Positions 9,562-16,578 of a DNA stretch of 64,000 nt are shown piece by piece. The position numbers were made by a program, and so were the translations under genes. Every line of letters begins with the position of its first letter. The stretch's first letter is position 1. The stretch is from Selenomonas sp. AE3005 (lineage in GTDB: Bacteria; Bacillota; Negativicutes; Selenomonadales; Selenomonadaceae). Location of the stretch: positions 1 to 64,000 of the forward strand of contig NZ_JMME01000005.1 of the NCBI RefSeq assembly GCF_000686945.1. Reading direction: 5' to 3'. The notes beneath the pieces were generated by a model that saw only the letters and a list, made by a program, of their open reading frames with translations, searched no databases and was not told the origin of the DNA.

Positions 9562-10899
9562 ATGCAAAATCAAACCCTTACAGAAAGTCTGGCGTCTTTT
9601 GACCCGGAGATATATGGGCTCCTGCAGGATGAGATACAAAAGCAGCGTTTTACCTTATCCCTTCTTCCCACGTCTAATGCCGTATCACCCTTTAGCGCCT
9701 ATTTAAAGGGGAGTATTTTGGGAAATGGCCATCTGGACCATCATGGCGTGTACAGCCATTTGAAATTGGAGGAAATCGCGGTTAAAAGGGCGGAAAAACT
9801 CTTTGGGGCTCAGCATGCCATTGTACGTGTTGCTGACATAACGGCGGCGTCCCGCGTGGTATTCCATGCCTTGCTGGAAAATGGTGATACAGTGCTGTCC
9901 TTTAATCGCCGCAAGTCTGAGCATTGCAGCGGTGAGCGTATGCAGTTTGACTTTATTTCCTTTAGTATTGAGCCGGATACGGAACAGGTGGATTTAGACC
10001 GGGTGGAGAAACTGGCCCAGGCCAGAAAGCCAAGGCTTATCATTTTTTCACCGGTAAACTATCCCCGTAATCTGGATTATGGGCGGCTGAAAGAAATTGC
10101 CATTGCGGCAGGGGCTTATCTGTGGGTGGATATCGGCCAGAATGCCGGAGCGGTAGCCGCAGGCTGCGCGCCGTCACCGGTGCCCTTTGCTGATGTGGTG
10201 ACCTTCCCCACAGGTGATTCCCTGCACGGGCCGCAAGGTGCGGTAATCCTGACTACGGCGAAACTGGCGGCACAAATGGACCAGACCGTATTGGATACGG
10301 GGCACTCCATGGTGAAGAAAAACGTCCTGGCGGCGCTGGCTACTACCTTTTTAGAGGCGGGCAGTGAGGCGTTTAAGGCGTACTGTGAGCAGGTGCTGAA
10401 AAACACCAAAGCGTTGGAAAAAGGACTGCACGATGCCGGGGTTAAGACCTTATGCGGGGCTACAGAAAACCATCTGGTGCTGCCGGTACTGCCAGCCGAG
10501 GCTGCTCCGGGAGAAATGGTCAGCAAATTGCGTGAGGCCGGTTTTATGGTCAAATGTGACCAAATGCTGACAACCGATGAAGTCAAGACTTTCCCCGTTT
10601 TGCGTCTGTCGGCTCTTGACCCCACTACCCGGGCGCTGAAAGAAACTTCTATGCAAGCCATTGGGCGGCTAATTGGTGAGTTTATCCTGTCCGGCGGTGG
10701 CGAGGCGGCACAGCGCAAGGCCAAGACGCAGCTGCGGGCCATACTTATAAATAAACCTTTGTTCTCAGATGAGTGGCTGCCGCAGAATATCAATCTCACA
10801 CCGGGATACGGGCAAAAAGACCTCAATATCGCCAGAGAGGTCGAGGCCGAAAAGAAAGAGGCACAGATGGAACGCATGTGGAGTTTCTGGGATAACTGA
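9562..10899 (+). CDS. Serine hydroxymethyltransferase-like protein lacking the PLP lysine
   Basis: 445 residues that align through most of the SHMT (fold-type I) family, e.g. KRAEKLFGA, the GDTVLSF strand, DIGQNAGAVAAG and HGPQGAVIL. True SHMT reads VVTTTTHKTLAGPRGG here; this protein reads VVTFPTGDSLHGPQGA, putting Asp219 where the Schiff-base Lys belongs. The SEN glutamate region reads TSN, and the PLP-stacking His of DMAH is Gln. PLP catalysis by the normal route therefore looks impossible, so a pseudoenzyme or a repurposed fold is inferred. The reading frame is intact with normal codon use, so it is not a decayed gene. It sits 16 bases after the DASS transporter gene. Confidence 0.8.
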   Translation: MQNQTLTESLASFDPEIYGLLQDEIQKQRFTLSLLPTSNAVSPFSAYLKGSILGNGHLDHHGVYSHLKLEEIAVKRAEKLFGAQHAIVRVADITAASRVVFHALLENGDTVLSFNRRKSEHCSGERMQFDFISFSIEPDTEQVDLDRVEKLAQARKPRLIIFSPVNYPRNLDYGRLKEIAIAAGAYLWVDIGQNAGAVAAGCAPSPVPFADVVTFPTGDSLHGPQGAVILTTAKLAAQMDQTVLDTGHSMVKKNVLAALATTFLEAGSEAFKAYCEQVLKNTKALEKGLHDAGVKTLCGATENHLVLPVLPAEAAPGEMVSKLREAGFMVKCDQMLTTDEVKTFPVLRLSALDPTTRALKETSMQAIGRLIGEFILSGGGEAAQRKAKTQLRAILINKPLFSDEWLPQNINLTPGYGQKDLNIAREVEAEKKEAQMERMWSFWDN

Positions 10900-10912
10900 T
10901 ATTGACGGATTT

Positions 10913-10953
10913 AAGGAAATCATCTTGGGAAATGAAGATGATTTCCTTTTTTA
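10913..10953 (+). terminator. Rho-independent terminator after the SHMT-like gene
   Basis: 14-bp perfect stem AAGGAAATCATCTT / AAGATGATTTCCTT with loop GGGAAATG, followed by Ts. Confidence 0.9.
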
Positions 10954-10990
10954 TGGCAAGGATTATCAGACAGCAATCGCGAATAATTTA

Positions 10991-11021
10991 TTGACTTGGA
11001 GTCTACTCCTGCCTTTATAAT
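10991..11021 (+). promoter_or_regulatory. Putative promoter with palindrome upstream of larBC
   Basis: TTGACT (10991) and TATAAT (11016-11021) with a long 19-base spacer. A GGAGT-CT-ACTCC inverted repeat (10998-11009) lies between the boxes and could bind a regulator. The suboptimal spacer is typical of activated promoters, but this is inference. Confidence 0.45.
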
Positions 11022-11050
11022 TGTAGTAGCAAAAGAAATGAGGTGGCAGT

Positions 11051-11809
11051 GTGAAGGAAGAAGATATAGTAAAATTGTTGCAAGCATACAAAGCAGGCAC
11101 GCTGTCTGAGGCAGAGGCCGTACGCAGCATTGCCGAAGTCCCCTTTGAAGAAATGAAGTTTGCGGAAATTGACCATCACCGCGAACTGCGGCAGGGCATG
11201 CCGGAAGTTATATATGCCGCTGGCAAGACGCCGGCGCAGGTGAGGGATATTTTCTATTCACTTTATACGCATAGTAAGGGCAATCTGCTGGCTACCAGAG
11301 CCCGGCAGGAGCATTACGACAAGGTGCTGGAAAAGGTGCCGGAGGCGCAATTTGATGAAACCGCCCGGCTGATTTATTTGGACAGGGATAAGAGCCTGGA
11401 ACGCGACTCAGAGCATGAAATTTTGATTCTTACGGCCGGGACAAGTGATGTGCCTGTGGCGGAGGAGGCAAGGCTGACGGCGTATCTGTTTGGCAACAAA
11501 GTCAGGACCTGTTATGATTGTGGCGTGGCAGGCATACACCGGTTGTTTGCGCATTTGCCGGAGATAAAGCAGGCCAATGTGATTATCGTCATTGCAGGCA
11601 TGGAGGGCGCCCTGGCCAGTGTGGTGGGCGGCCTTACGGATAAACCAGTCATTGCGGTGCCCACCAGTGTGGGTTATGGTGCGTCTTTTCAGGGAGTGGC
11701 GGCGCTGCTGTCCATGCTGAACAGCTGTGCTATGGGCGTGTCGGTCGTAAATATAGATAATGGCTTTGGCGCTGGCGCTCTGGCCAGTAAGATAAATAAA
11801 CTGAGGTGA
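11051..11809 (+). CDS. larB: LarB, pyridinium-3,5-biscarboxylic acid mononucleotide synthase
   Basis: 252 residues; a LarB-type N-terminal region followed by an AIR-carboxylase (PurE-like) domain at about residues 120-252 with TAGTSDVPVAEEA and VPTSVGYGASFQG. In the nickel-pincer (NPN) cofactor pathway LarB carboxylates nicotinic acid adenine dinucleotide to the biscarboxylated mononucleotide, LarE adds sulfur and LarC inserts nickel. The start is GTG at 11051 after GAGGTGG. larC starts 4 bases after the stop. Neither larE nor the apo-racemase larA is in the window, so the cofactor client enzyme is elsewhere. Confidence 0.92.
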   Translation: MKEEDIVKLLQAYKAGTLSEAEAVRSIAEVPFEEMKFAEIDHHRELRQGMPEVIYAAGKTPAQVRDIFYSLYTHSKGNLLATRARQEHYDKVLEKVPEAQFDETARLIYLDRDKSLERDSEHEILILTAGTSDVPVAEEARLTAYLFGNKVRTCYDCGVAGIHRLFAHLPEIKQANVIIVIAGMEGALASVVGGLTDKPVIAVPTSVGYGASFQGVAALLSMLNSCAMGVSVVNIDNGFGAGALASKINKLR

Positions 11810-11813
11810 CATT

Positions 11814-13019
11814 ATGCGGGCACTATATTTGGATTGTTTTGCCGGTATCAGCGGCAATATGTTTTTGGGCGCATTGCTGCAAGCCGGCGTGCCAGAGGCT
11901 TATCTGCAAAAGGAATTACAAAAACTGCCTATGGCTGATGAATTCAAGCTGCAGGTAAAGGAAAAGGCCAGCAAGGGGATTCACGCCCTGTATGTGGAGG
12001 TCGAAGAGACGGCTGCGGCAGGCCATCATCACCACCATAACCGGCATCATGAACATCGCAGTATGCAGGATATCCGGCAGATACTGGAAAAATCTTCTTT
12101 GAGCATGGCGGTCAAACAGCAGGCGCAGGCGATTTTTAGCGAAATTGCCAAGGCGGAAGGCAAGGTGCATGGCAAGCCGGCGGAAGAAGTTTGTTTTCAC
12201 GAAGTGGGAGCAGTGGACTCCATCGTTGATGTAGTCGGCGCGGCCATTTGCCTGGATTATCTGGAAGTGGAGCGTATATTTGTGTCACGCCTGCGCGTGG
12301 GCGGCGGTTTTGTAAATTGTGCCCACGGTCTGCTGCCGGTGCCGGCGCCGGCCGTGGCGGAACTGTTACTGGGATGGCAGACAGAACGAGGGCCGGAGGA
12401 AAAGGAACTGGTAACGCCTACAGGGGCCGGTATTGTCCGTGCGCTGGGCACTTATAGTGAAAGCCTGCCCAAGGGCTTTGTCACGGAATGTATCGGTTAT
12501 GGGGCAGGCAGTCATGAACTGTCAATTCCCAATGTGCTGCGTGTATATCTGGGGGAATACAACGGGGCGGTCGAGAGCCGCCTGTCAATTATAGAGGCCA
12601 ATATTGACGATATGAATCCGCAGATTTACGGTTATCTTTACGAAAAATTGCTGGACGCAGGGGCTTTGGACGTGTGGACAACGCCGATTTTTATGAAGAA
12701 GAACCGGCCGGCCCAGCAACTGTCTGTACTGGTGGATGAGGTGCAGAAAAATGCGTGCATAGCGATTATCTTTGCCGAAACTACAAGTATCGGCCTGCGT
12801 ATTATGCCCGTGGGGCAGCGCTTGGAAGCCTCGCGCCATATGGCTAAGGTGGAAACAAAGTACGGCGTAGTAAACTGCAAAGTCAGCGCCTGGGAAGGTA
12901 AGCTGTGCAGTGTATCGCCAGAGTATGAGGACTGCAAGAAATTGGCGGCAGAGCAAAATGTACCGCTAAAGGTCATTCAGCAGGAGGCCCTCAGAGTATT
13001 GAACGAAAGACTAGGGTAA
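11814..13019 (+). CDS. larC: LarC, nickel insertion protein of the NPN cofactor pathway
   Basis: 401 residues, single uninterrupted frame. In Lactobacillus plantarum larC is split and joined by ribosomal frameshifting; here it is continuous. The LYLDCFAGISGNMFLGALL start is the family signature. A His-rich loop (GHHHHHNRHHEHRS, about residues 70-83) is a plausible nickel store. FHEVGAVDSIVDVVG and EANIDDMNPQIYGYL are further conserved blocks. LarC inserts Ni into the pincer cofactor in a CTP-dependent reaction. It is cotranscribed with larB. The stop is 4 bases before the rpiB promoter region. Confidence 0.93.
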   Translation: MRALYLDCFAGISGNMFLGALLQAGVPEAYLQKELQKLPMADEFKLQVKEKASKGIHALYVEVEETAAAGHHHHHNRHHEHRSMQDIRQILEKSSLSMAVKQQAQAIFSEIAKAEGKVHGKPAEEVCFHEVGAVDSIVDVVGAAICLDYLEVERIFVSRLRVGGGFVNCAHGLLPVPAPAVAELLLGWQTERGPEEKELVTPTGAGIVRALGTYSESLPKGFVTECIGYGAGSHELSIPNVLRVYLGEYNGAVESRLSIIEANIDDMNPQIYGYLYEKLLDAGALDVWTTPIFMKKNRPAQQLSVLVDEVQKNACIAIIFAETTSIGLRIMPVGQRLEASRHMAKVETKYGVVNCKVSAWEGKLCSVSPEYEDCKKLAAEQNVPLKVIQQEALRVLNERLG

Positions 13020-13023
13020 TAGG

Positions 13024-13079
13024 TTGACAAATAAAACACCTCTCGTTACAATCTATGTATTATTGTATGGATTGTGACG
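13024..13079 (+). promoter_or_regulatory. Promoter and palindromic operator of the rpiB-like gene
   Basis: Perfect -35 TTGACA (13024-13029), 17-base spacer, -10 TACAAT (13047-13052). The -10 lies in the left arm of an inverted repeat CGTTACAATC (13044-13053) / GATTGTGACG (13070-13079), 9 of 10 positions paired, whose right arm abuts the GGGAGG ribosome site. A repressor bound here would block both boxes; in RNA the right arm could also mask the ribosome site. Confidence 0.65.
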
Positions 13080-13092
13080 GGAGGTTTTTCTT

Positions 13093-13554
13093 ATGAAAAT
13101 TGCAATGGCCAATGACCATGCTGGTACGCAGCTGAAAAACGAAATAAAGAAGTATTTGGAAAGCGAAGGCCATGAGGTCAAGGATTTTGGCACTTATGAT
13201 GATGAGTCCTGTGATTTGTCGGATTTCGTATATCCAGCGGCCAAGGCTGTAGCTATGGGGGAATGTGACCGCGGTATTTTTGTCGACGGTGTTGGTTATG
13301 GCAGTGCCATGATTGCCAATAAACTGCGCGGCATCTTTGCTGTTGTCTGCCAGGACCCGTTCTGTGCAGCGCTGGCCCGTCAGCACAATGATTCCAATGT
13401 CCTCTGCCTGGGCGGCAAGATTATTGGCGGTGCGATAGCTATGGAAACAGTGAAAACCTGGATGCATACTGACCCCTTGACAGCCGAAAAATATGTGCGC
13501 CGCGTGGAAAAAGTGAAAAAAATTGATGCTGAACATACGGTAGCAGTAAAATAA
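13093..13554 (+). CDS. RpiB/LacAB-family sugar-phosphate isomerase, atypical active site
   Basis: 153 residues. NDHAG near residue 7, ANKLRGIFAVVCQDPFCA, ARQHNDSNVLCLGG and the C-terminal helix place it in the RpiB/LacA/LacB family, which interconverts aldose- and ketose-phosphates such as ribose-5-P/ribulose-5-P. The usual CGTGIG motif, whose Cys opens the isomerisation, reads DGVGYG, with Asp65 at that position. An Asp/Glu could replace Cys as base, so activity on a different sugar phosphate is possible. It has its own promoter at 13024. The gene ends 28 bases before the prophage attL site. Confidence 0.85.
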   Translation: MKIAMANDHAGTQLKNEIKKYLESEGHEVKDFGTYDDESCDLSDFVYPAAKAVAMGECDRGIFVDGVGYGSAMIANKLRGIFAVVCQDPFCAALARQHNDSNVLCLGGKIIGGAIAMETVKTWMHTDPLTAEKYVRRVEKVKKIDAEHTVAVK

Positions 13555-13579
13555 TATATGGTGGCGGAAAATAACGCGC

Positions 13580-13608
13580 TTGCAAAACCTGAACAATGGT
13601 GTTAAAAT
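13580..13608 (+). promoter_or_regulatory. Host promoter captured at attL (original yceD promoter)
   Basis: TTGCAA (13580-13585), 17-base spacer, TAAAAT (13603-13608). The -10 lies inside the 60-bp att repeat; the -35 straddles its left edge and is the host version. Before integration this promoter would have read into yceD, now at 51503. It now faces a chimeric mini-ORF and a phage terminator. Confidence 0.7.
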
Positions 13609-13642
13609 ATTGCGAGGTTGATGCTGAAATGATGAACATAAA
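13583..13642 (+). repeat. attL, 60-bp direct repeat
   Basis: Sixty bases identical to 51457-51516. The repeat covers the -10 box, ribosome site (GCGAGG) and first codons (ATGATGAACATAAA) of the host gene yceD. To the left is host DNA after rpiB; to the right is phage DNA. Confidence 0.93.
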
Positions 13643-13724
13643 GTGTTCTTACAAAAAGTATCAACTCTCGGAACCCTTGCCACACAAGGGACGACGCCAC
13701 TTCGGGAAACTGGCAAAAGCGTAA
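13629..13724 (+). CDS. Chimeric 31-codon ORF at attL
   Basis: The first five codons are the yceD start (ATGATGAACATAAA plus one phage base); the rest is phage sequence. It keeps the yceD promoter and ribosome site, so a basic peptide of 31 residues starting MMNIKCSYKKYQ could be made in lysogens. It may be just a by-product of integration. No similarity is recognised. Confidence 0.35.
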   Translation: MMNIKCSYKKYQLSEPLPHKGRRHFGKLAKA

Positions 13725-13728
13725 AAAG

Positions 13729-13746
13729 TTGGCCCCATTGGCCCCA
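13729..13746 (+). repeat. Tandem TTGGCCCCA pair, left-end copy
   Basis: Two head-to-tail TTGGCCCCA units. The same 18-base unit occurs twice at the other prophage end (51269-51286, 51316-51333). A candidate integrase arm-type or recombination directionality factor site about 90 bases from the att core. Confidence 0.65.
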
Positions 13747-13769
13747 AAAGCCACAAATATACAACATTT

Positions 13770-13808
13770 TGAGAAGAGTTCTCTTTACGAGGGCTCTTCT
13801 TTTTTTGT
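13770..13808 (+). terminator. Phage terminator after attL
   Basis: Stem AGAAGAG (13772-13778) / CTCTTCT (13794-13800), then seven Ts. It would stop transcription entering the prophage from the captured host promoter. Confidence 0.8.
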
Positions 13809-13877
13809 GTAGAAAAAAAATTTTTTTGAGTAATAAAGCTAACGTAGAAACTTTTTTACGAGGAGTTGTTACTCAAG

Positions 13878-14360
13878 ATGATTGAATTTGACATAACTGG
13901 CGGCAGTGTGATGATTGATGATGAATTTGACTGGCTGATGGATTTCAGCTGGCACATCAACAAACAGGGGTACGCAGTCCACTTTGTGAATAAAAAAGAT
14001 GCTGACTTCTGGGGCTTACCGGCACGAAAAGCTGTGTACATGCATAGGGTCGTTGCAGCACTTACTGAAGGCGACAGTGAGGTGGTAGACCACATTAACC
14101 ATATAAAGACGGACAACCGGCGCGACAATTTAAGAATTTGCTCACAGGCTGAGAACCTGCGTAATCAGGAGTCACGACGCCGATTTAAAGGCGTCTTCTA
14201 TCTGAAGAACCGAAAGAAGTGCTGGCAGTCTGCTATCGTGGTTGATGGCAAGAAACAGTTCTTGGGCAACTTCTACAGCCAGGAAGAGGCCGCGAAAGCA
14301 TATAATGAGGCAGCTATTGAATACTTCGGTGAATTCGCCTGCCTGAATGAAGTGGCCTAA
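13878..14360 (+). CDS. HNH endonuclease with AP2 DNA-binding domain (copy 1)
   Basis: 160 residues. An HNH motif centre VDHINHIKTDNRRDNLR (about residues 71-87) carries the metal and catalytic His. The C-terminal FKGVFYLKNRKKCWQSAIVVDG... AAKAYNEAAIEYFGEFACLNE is an AP2/ERF-like DNA-binding fold, as in free-standing phage HNH homing endonucleases. An in-frame TTG at 13866 lies too close to AGGAG, so the ATG at 13878 is used (12-base spacing, rather long). It is a paralogue of the next gene. Such genes are often selfish, but HNH proteins can also help packaging or cut competitor DNA. It is the first phage gene after attL. Confidence 0.88.
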   Translation: MIEFDITGGSVMIDDEFDWLMDFSWHINKQGYAVHFVNKKDADFWGLPARKAVYMHRVVAALTEGDSEVVDHINHIKTDNRRDNLRICSQAENLRNQESRRRFKGVFYLKNRKKCWQSAIVVDGKKQFLGNFYSQEEAAKAYNEAAIEYFGEFACLNEVA

Positions 14361-14481
14361 AAAAAGAAAAAATATTCATAAGATACTGAATAAAGAATTC
14401 CTCCGACGGTAATGATGTTTATGTAGACGCTTTTGAAGCGCTGCGTAAAAAACAAACAAAACAACTGGAGGAATTTAATTT

Positions 14482-14985
14482 ATGAAACATGTAGAAATCC
14501 ACAACCGGAAACATGAAATCGTTGGCTACGCAAAGGTGAGTGACATTGATTACGAGGCAGTTAATCAGTACAACTGGACAAAACACAATAAAGGTTATGT
14601 CTGCGCGAAAATCAACGGGGTCAACGTTCTCCTGCATAGATTTATCATGGAGCTTAAACACGGCCATGCGAATTTCGCGATGGTAGACCACATTAACCAC
14701 CGTAAAACGGACAACAGACGCGAGAACCTGCGATTAGTCGATGCTGCGGCCAACGCACGCAATAGAATGAAATCACAAGGTAAGGCAAGTAAGTACAAAG
14801 GTGTAACACGCAAACGGTTAAAAAACGGCGAATATCGTTACATTGCCAGAATTTTTACGACCGGCCACGAACTGCATTATCTGGGCAGCTATGTGACAGA
14901 AGAAGCAGCAGCAATGGCCTACAATAAAGCAGCTATCGAATACTTTGGCGATTATGCCTGCATCAATGACGAGATTATTGCTTAA
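14482..14985 (+). CDS. HNH endonuclease with AP2 DNA-binding domain (copy 2)
   Basis: 167 residues, same layout as its neighbour: HNH centre VDHINHRKTDNRRENLRLVD (about residues 72-91) and C-terminal AP2-like part KYKGVTRKRLKNGEYRY... MAYNKAAIEYFGDYACIND. The shared blocks are strong but the N termini differ, so the pair is an old duplication or two separate arrivals. GGAGG precedes the ATG by about 10 bases. It is followed by a weak hairpin (GGGGCCGCCAAGGGCCTC) and Ts near 15005-15025, probably its terminator. Confidence 0.88.
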   Translation: MKHVEIHNRKHEIVGYAKVSDIDYEAVNQYNWTKHNKGYVCAKINGVNVLLHRFIMELKHGHANFAMVDHINHRKTDNRRENLRLVDAAANARNRMKSQGKASKYKGVTRKRLKNGEYRYIARIFTTGHELHYLGSYVTEEAAAMAYNKAAIEYFGDYACINDEIIA

Positions 14986-15124
14986 TCAAATAGAAAGATA
15001 GGAAGGGGCCGCCAAGGGCCTCTTTTTTGTGTAAACATTGGAATTTGGCAGGAAAACATAAAATGAAGGGAGAAATAGTAAGCGAGACTTAATGGGATTT
15101 ATTTGAATTTGGAGGGGAATTAAA

Positions 15125-15817
15125 ATGAATACGTTTTTTGCTCTGTTGACATTGCTGTCGTTGATAGCCGGCGGATATTACTTGATAAGGCTGATAATCT
15201 GCTTTTCCAAGGGGAGCGATAAGGCATTCTACGGCAAACGATTCGCTATTGCATTCGTTGTATTCCTAGCCAGTGGTATTGGATTCAACGCTACGGAAAC
15301 ACCTGAACAAAAAGCCGAATATGAGGCCCATCGTCAGGCTCAAGAACAAGAAAAGCAGCAGAAAGTAGCCGAAAAAGGGGCAAAAGAGGAAGCTGACAAG
15401 AAAGCTCTTGAGGAACAAAAAGCTGCTGACGAAAAAGCAAAAGCCGAGGCCCAGAAAAATACCCCAGAATACAGGGTTAAAGAGAAGGTCAAAGAGTACG
15501 TCAATGGCTATGCTGAAACGACCATCAACAGCGTAACGCTGAATCCCGACATGGGGACGGAGAAGGACGGCGATTACGTTGCCCTTGTACGCCTCACCTG
15601 GAACCGAAAGAACAGCGGTAAGACGTCCAAAGAGATGTTGGAGATGTACAGTTCCGACATGGCAGCCAGGATATATAACGACCTGCCTGAAGTGCAGGAA
15701 CTTGCCGTGTTCTGGACAGTTCCTTACTTAAATGGCTCTGCTAAGGTTTCGTTTGAACGCAGCAACGGCGGGATGGCATTCACAGATAAGGTGTTTGACA
15801 AAAACTTCAATAAATAA
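15125..15817 (+). CDS. Membrane protein with charged coiled coil, function unknown
   Basis: 230 residues. Two hydrophobic segments lie at about 4-27 and 39-57. An Ala/Glu/Lys/Gln-rich helix follows (about 62-115), then a compact C-terminal domain (about 118-230) with alternating hydrophobic strands (ETTINSVTLNPDMG, YVALVRLTWNRK, ELAVFWTVPYLNG). GGAGGGG precedes the ATG. It stands alone between the HNH genes and the replicon, with its own terminator. This position and membrane anchoring would suit a lysogenic-conversion or superinfection-exclusion gene, but that is only inference; I do not recognise the family. Confidence 0.7.
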   Translation: MNTFFALLTLLSLIAGGYYLIRLIICFSKGSDKAFYGKRFAIAFVVFLASGIGFNATETPEQKAEYEAHRQAQEQEKQQKVAEKGAKEEADKKALEEQKAADEKAKAEAQKNTPEYRVKEKVKEYVNGYAETTINSVTLNPDMGTEKDGDYVALVRLTWNRKNSGKTSKEMLEMYSSDMAARIYNDLPEVQELAVFWTVPYLNGSAKVSFERSNGGMAFTDKVFDKNFNK

Positions 15818-15823
15818 AGATAA

Positions 15824-15862
15824 CCCCGACTCTTTGTGGATTGTGGAGAGTCGGGGCTTACT
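15824..15862 (+). terminator. Hairpin after the membrane protein gene
   Basis: Ten-bp perfect stem CCCCGACTCT (15824-15833) / AGAGTCGGGG (15847-15856) just after the stop codon. The T-tract is weak (CTTACTTATT). Confidence 0.65.
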
Positions 15863-16074
15863 TATTAGTCGATTATTTTTGATATAGGACTGTTAATACG
15901 GACTACCAGTCATTTAAAGTGGTTAGAACTTTAGCTTCTAAAGACACGTAGAGCGTCTTCTTCAGTCAGATTGAAGAAAGTACTGGATTTGACTTCATTG
16001 CGCTGTATGATAGCATAAAACGGCAATAGAAACGAAAGCCGCGTTTACGACCAAAAACTGCTGTTGATAGCTAA

Positions 16075-16122
16075 GGTCGCAAATGCGACCAAAAAGGCCC
16101 CAAAAAGGTCGCAAATGCGACC
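16075..16122 (+). repeat. Iteron-like palindromes (two copies; third inside the Rep gene)
   Basis: GGTCGCAAATGCGACC occurs at 16075-16090 and 16107-16122, 32 bases apart (three helical turns). A 15-of-16 copy lies at 16605-16619, in the first codons of the Rep gene. The arms GGTCGCA/TGCGACC are perfect. Likely Rep-binding sites for origin activity and autoregulation. Confidence 0.75.
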
Positions 16123-16517
16123 CCCACTTTTCCAGTATTTATGCGGGCTCACGACCATTTTTTGGGGTAACTGCTTATATATAGGTATATTTAAGCAGTT
16201 CTGACTGAAACGGTGCGAAATGAAAAAACAGAGGAGCAGAAGAGAAGAAGAACCGAGGGGAGAGAGCAGCAGTCGGATTCACGACCACATCTCTCTCCTC
16301 CTCCTCCCCCGGTCTATTTGAATAAATGGCACCCCGCGCCCTCCATGAGTTATAAAATGGCTGACACATCACAGAAGGGCGTTTCCTTTGCGCTGGAGAG
16401 CCAAGAATGTGTTGCTGCGACAAAAGACCCATCATTATAAAAGAAGCCGCAGAGAAGAAGAATTTAAAATAGATTCGTTGGTCACCGCAGTTTTGAAAAC
16501 TTTTTTCTGTTAGAGTG

Positions 16518-16546
16518 TTGACAAAACACTCACATGGGTGTAATAT
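16518..16546 (+). promoter_or_regulatory. Rep promoter with overlapping inverted repeat
   Basis: Perfect -35 TTGACA (16518-16523), 17-base spacer, -10 TAATAT (16541-16546). The -35 lies between arms GAGTGTT and AACACTC of an inverted repeat, a likely operator. The AGAGTGT and GTAATATAGTTA pieces recur at 18891-18928. Confidence 0.8.
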
Positions 16547-16578
16547 AGTTACTGTAAGACTTGAAAGAAGGTTCAGAT

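Larger units (their letters stand above)
15863..16560 (+). other. Non-coding replicon/regulatory region upstream of the Rep gene
   Basis: About 700 bases without a convincing gene. It contains, in order: a CTTCTTCA/TTGAAGAAAG inverted repeat (about 15958-15981); a GTTTACGACCAAAA box (16043); two perfect palindromes GGTCGCA-AA-TGCGACC (16075, 16107); an AT-rich TATATAGGTATAT tract flanked by AACTGCTTA/TAAGCAGTT (about 16170-16201); a purine/pyrimidine hairpin (16252-16313); and the Rep promoter (16518-16546). The combination is that of an iteron-type origin. Confidence 0.65.

Noticed and set aside
10116-10877. 253-residue minus-strand frame over the SHMT-like gene
   Set aside because: Antisense to a frame with clear family blocks; considered because the SHMT-like protein is unusual, but it shows no domain of its own.
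9562-10899. Reading the SHMT-like gene as a pseudogene
   Set aside because: No frameshift or stop, good ribosome site, own terminator and family-length protein; specific catalytic substitutions rather than random decay.
13555-13660. tRNA gene as attachment site
   Set aside because: No cloverleaf can be drawn in the 60-bp att core; it coincides with the yceD promoter and start instead.
16213-16440. 75-residue open frame in the replicon region
   Set aside because: Composed of the purine/pyrimidine tract (poly-Pro, Arg/Glu-rich), no ribosome site; better explained as structured non-coding DNA.
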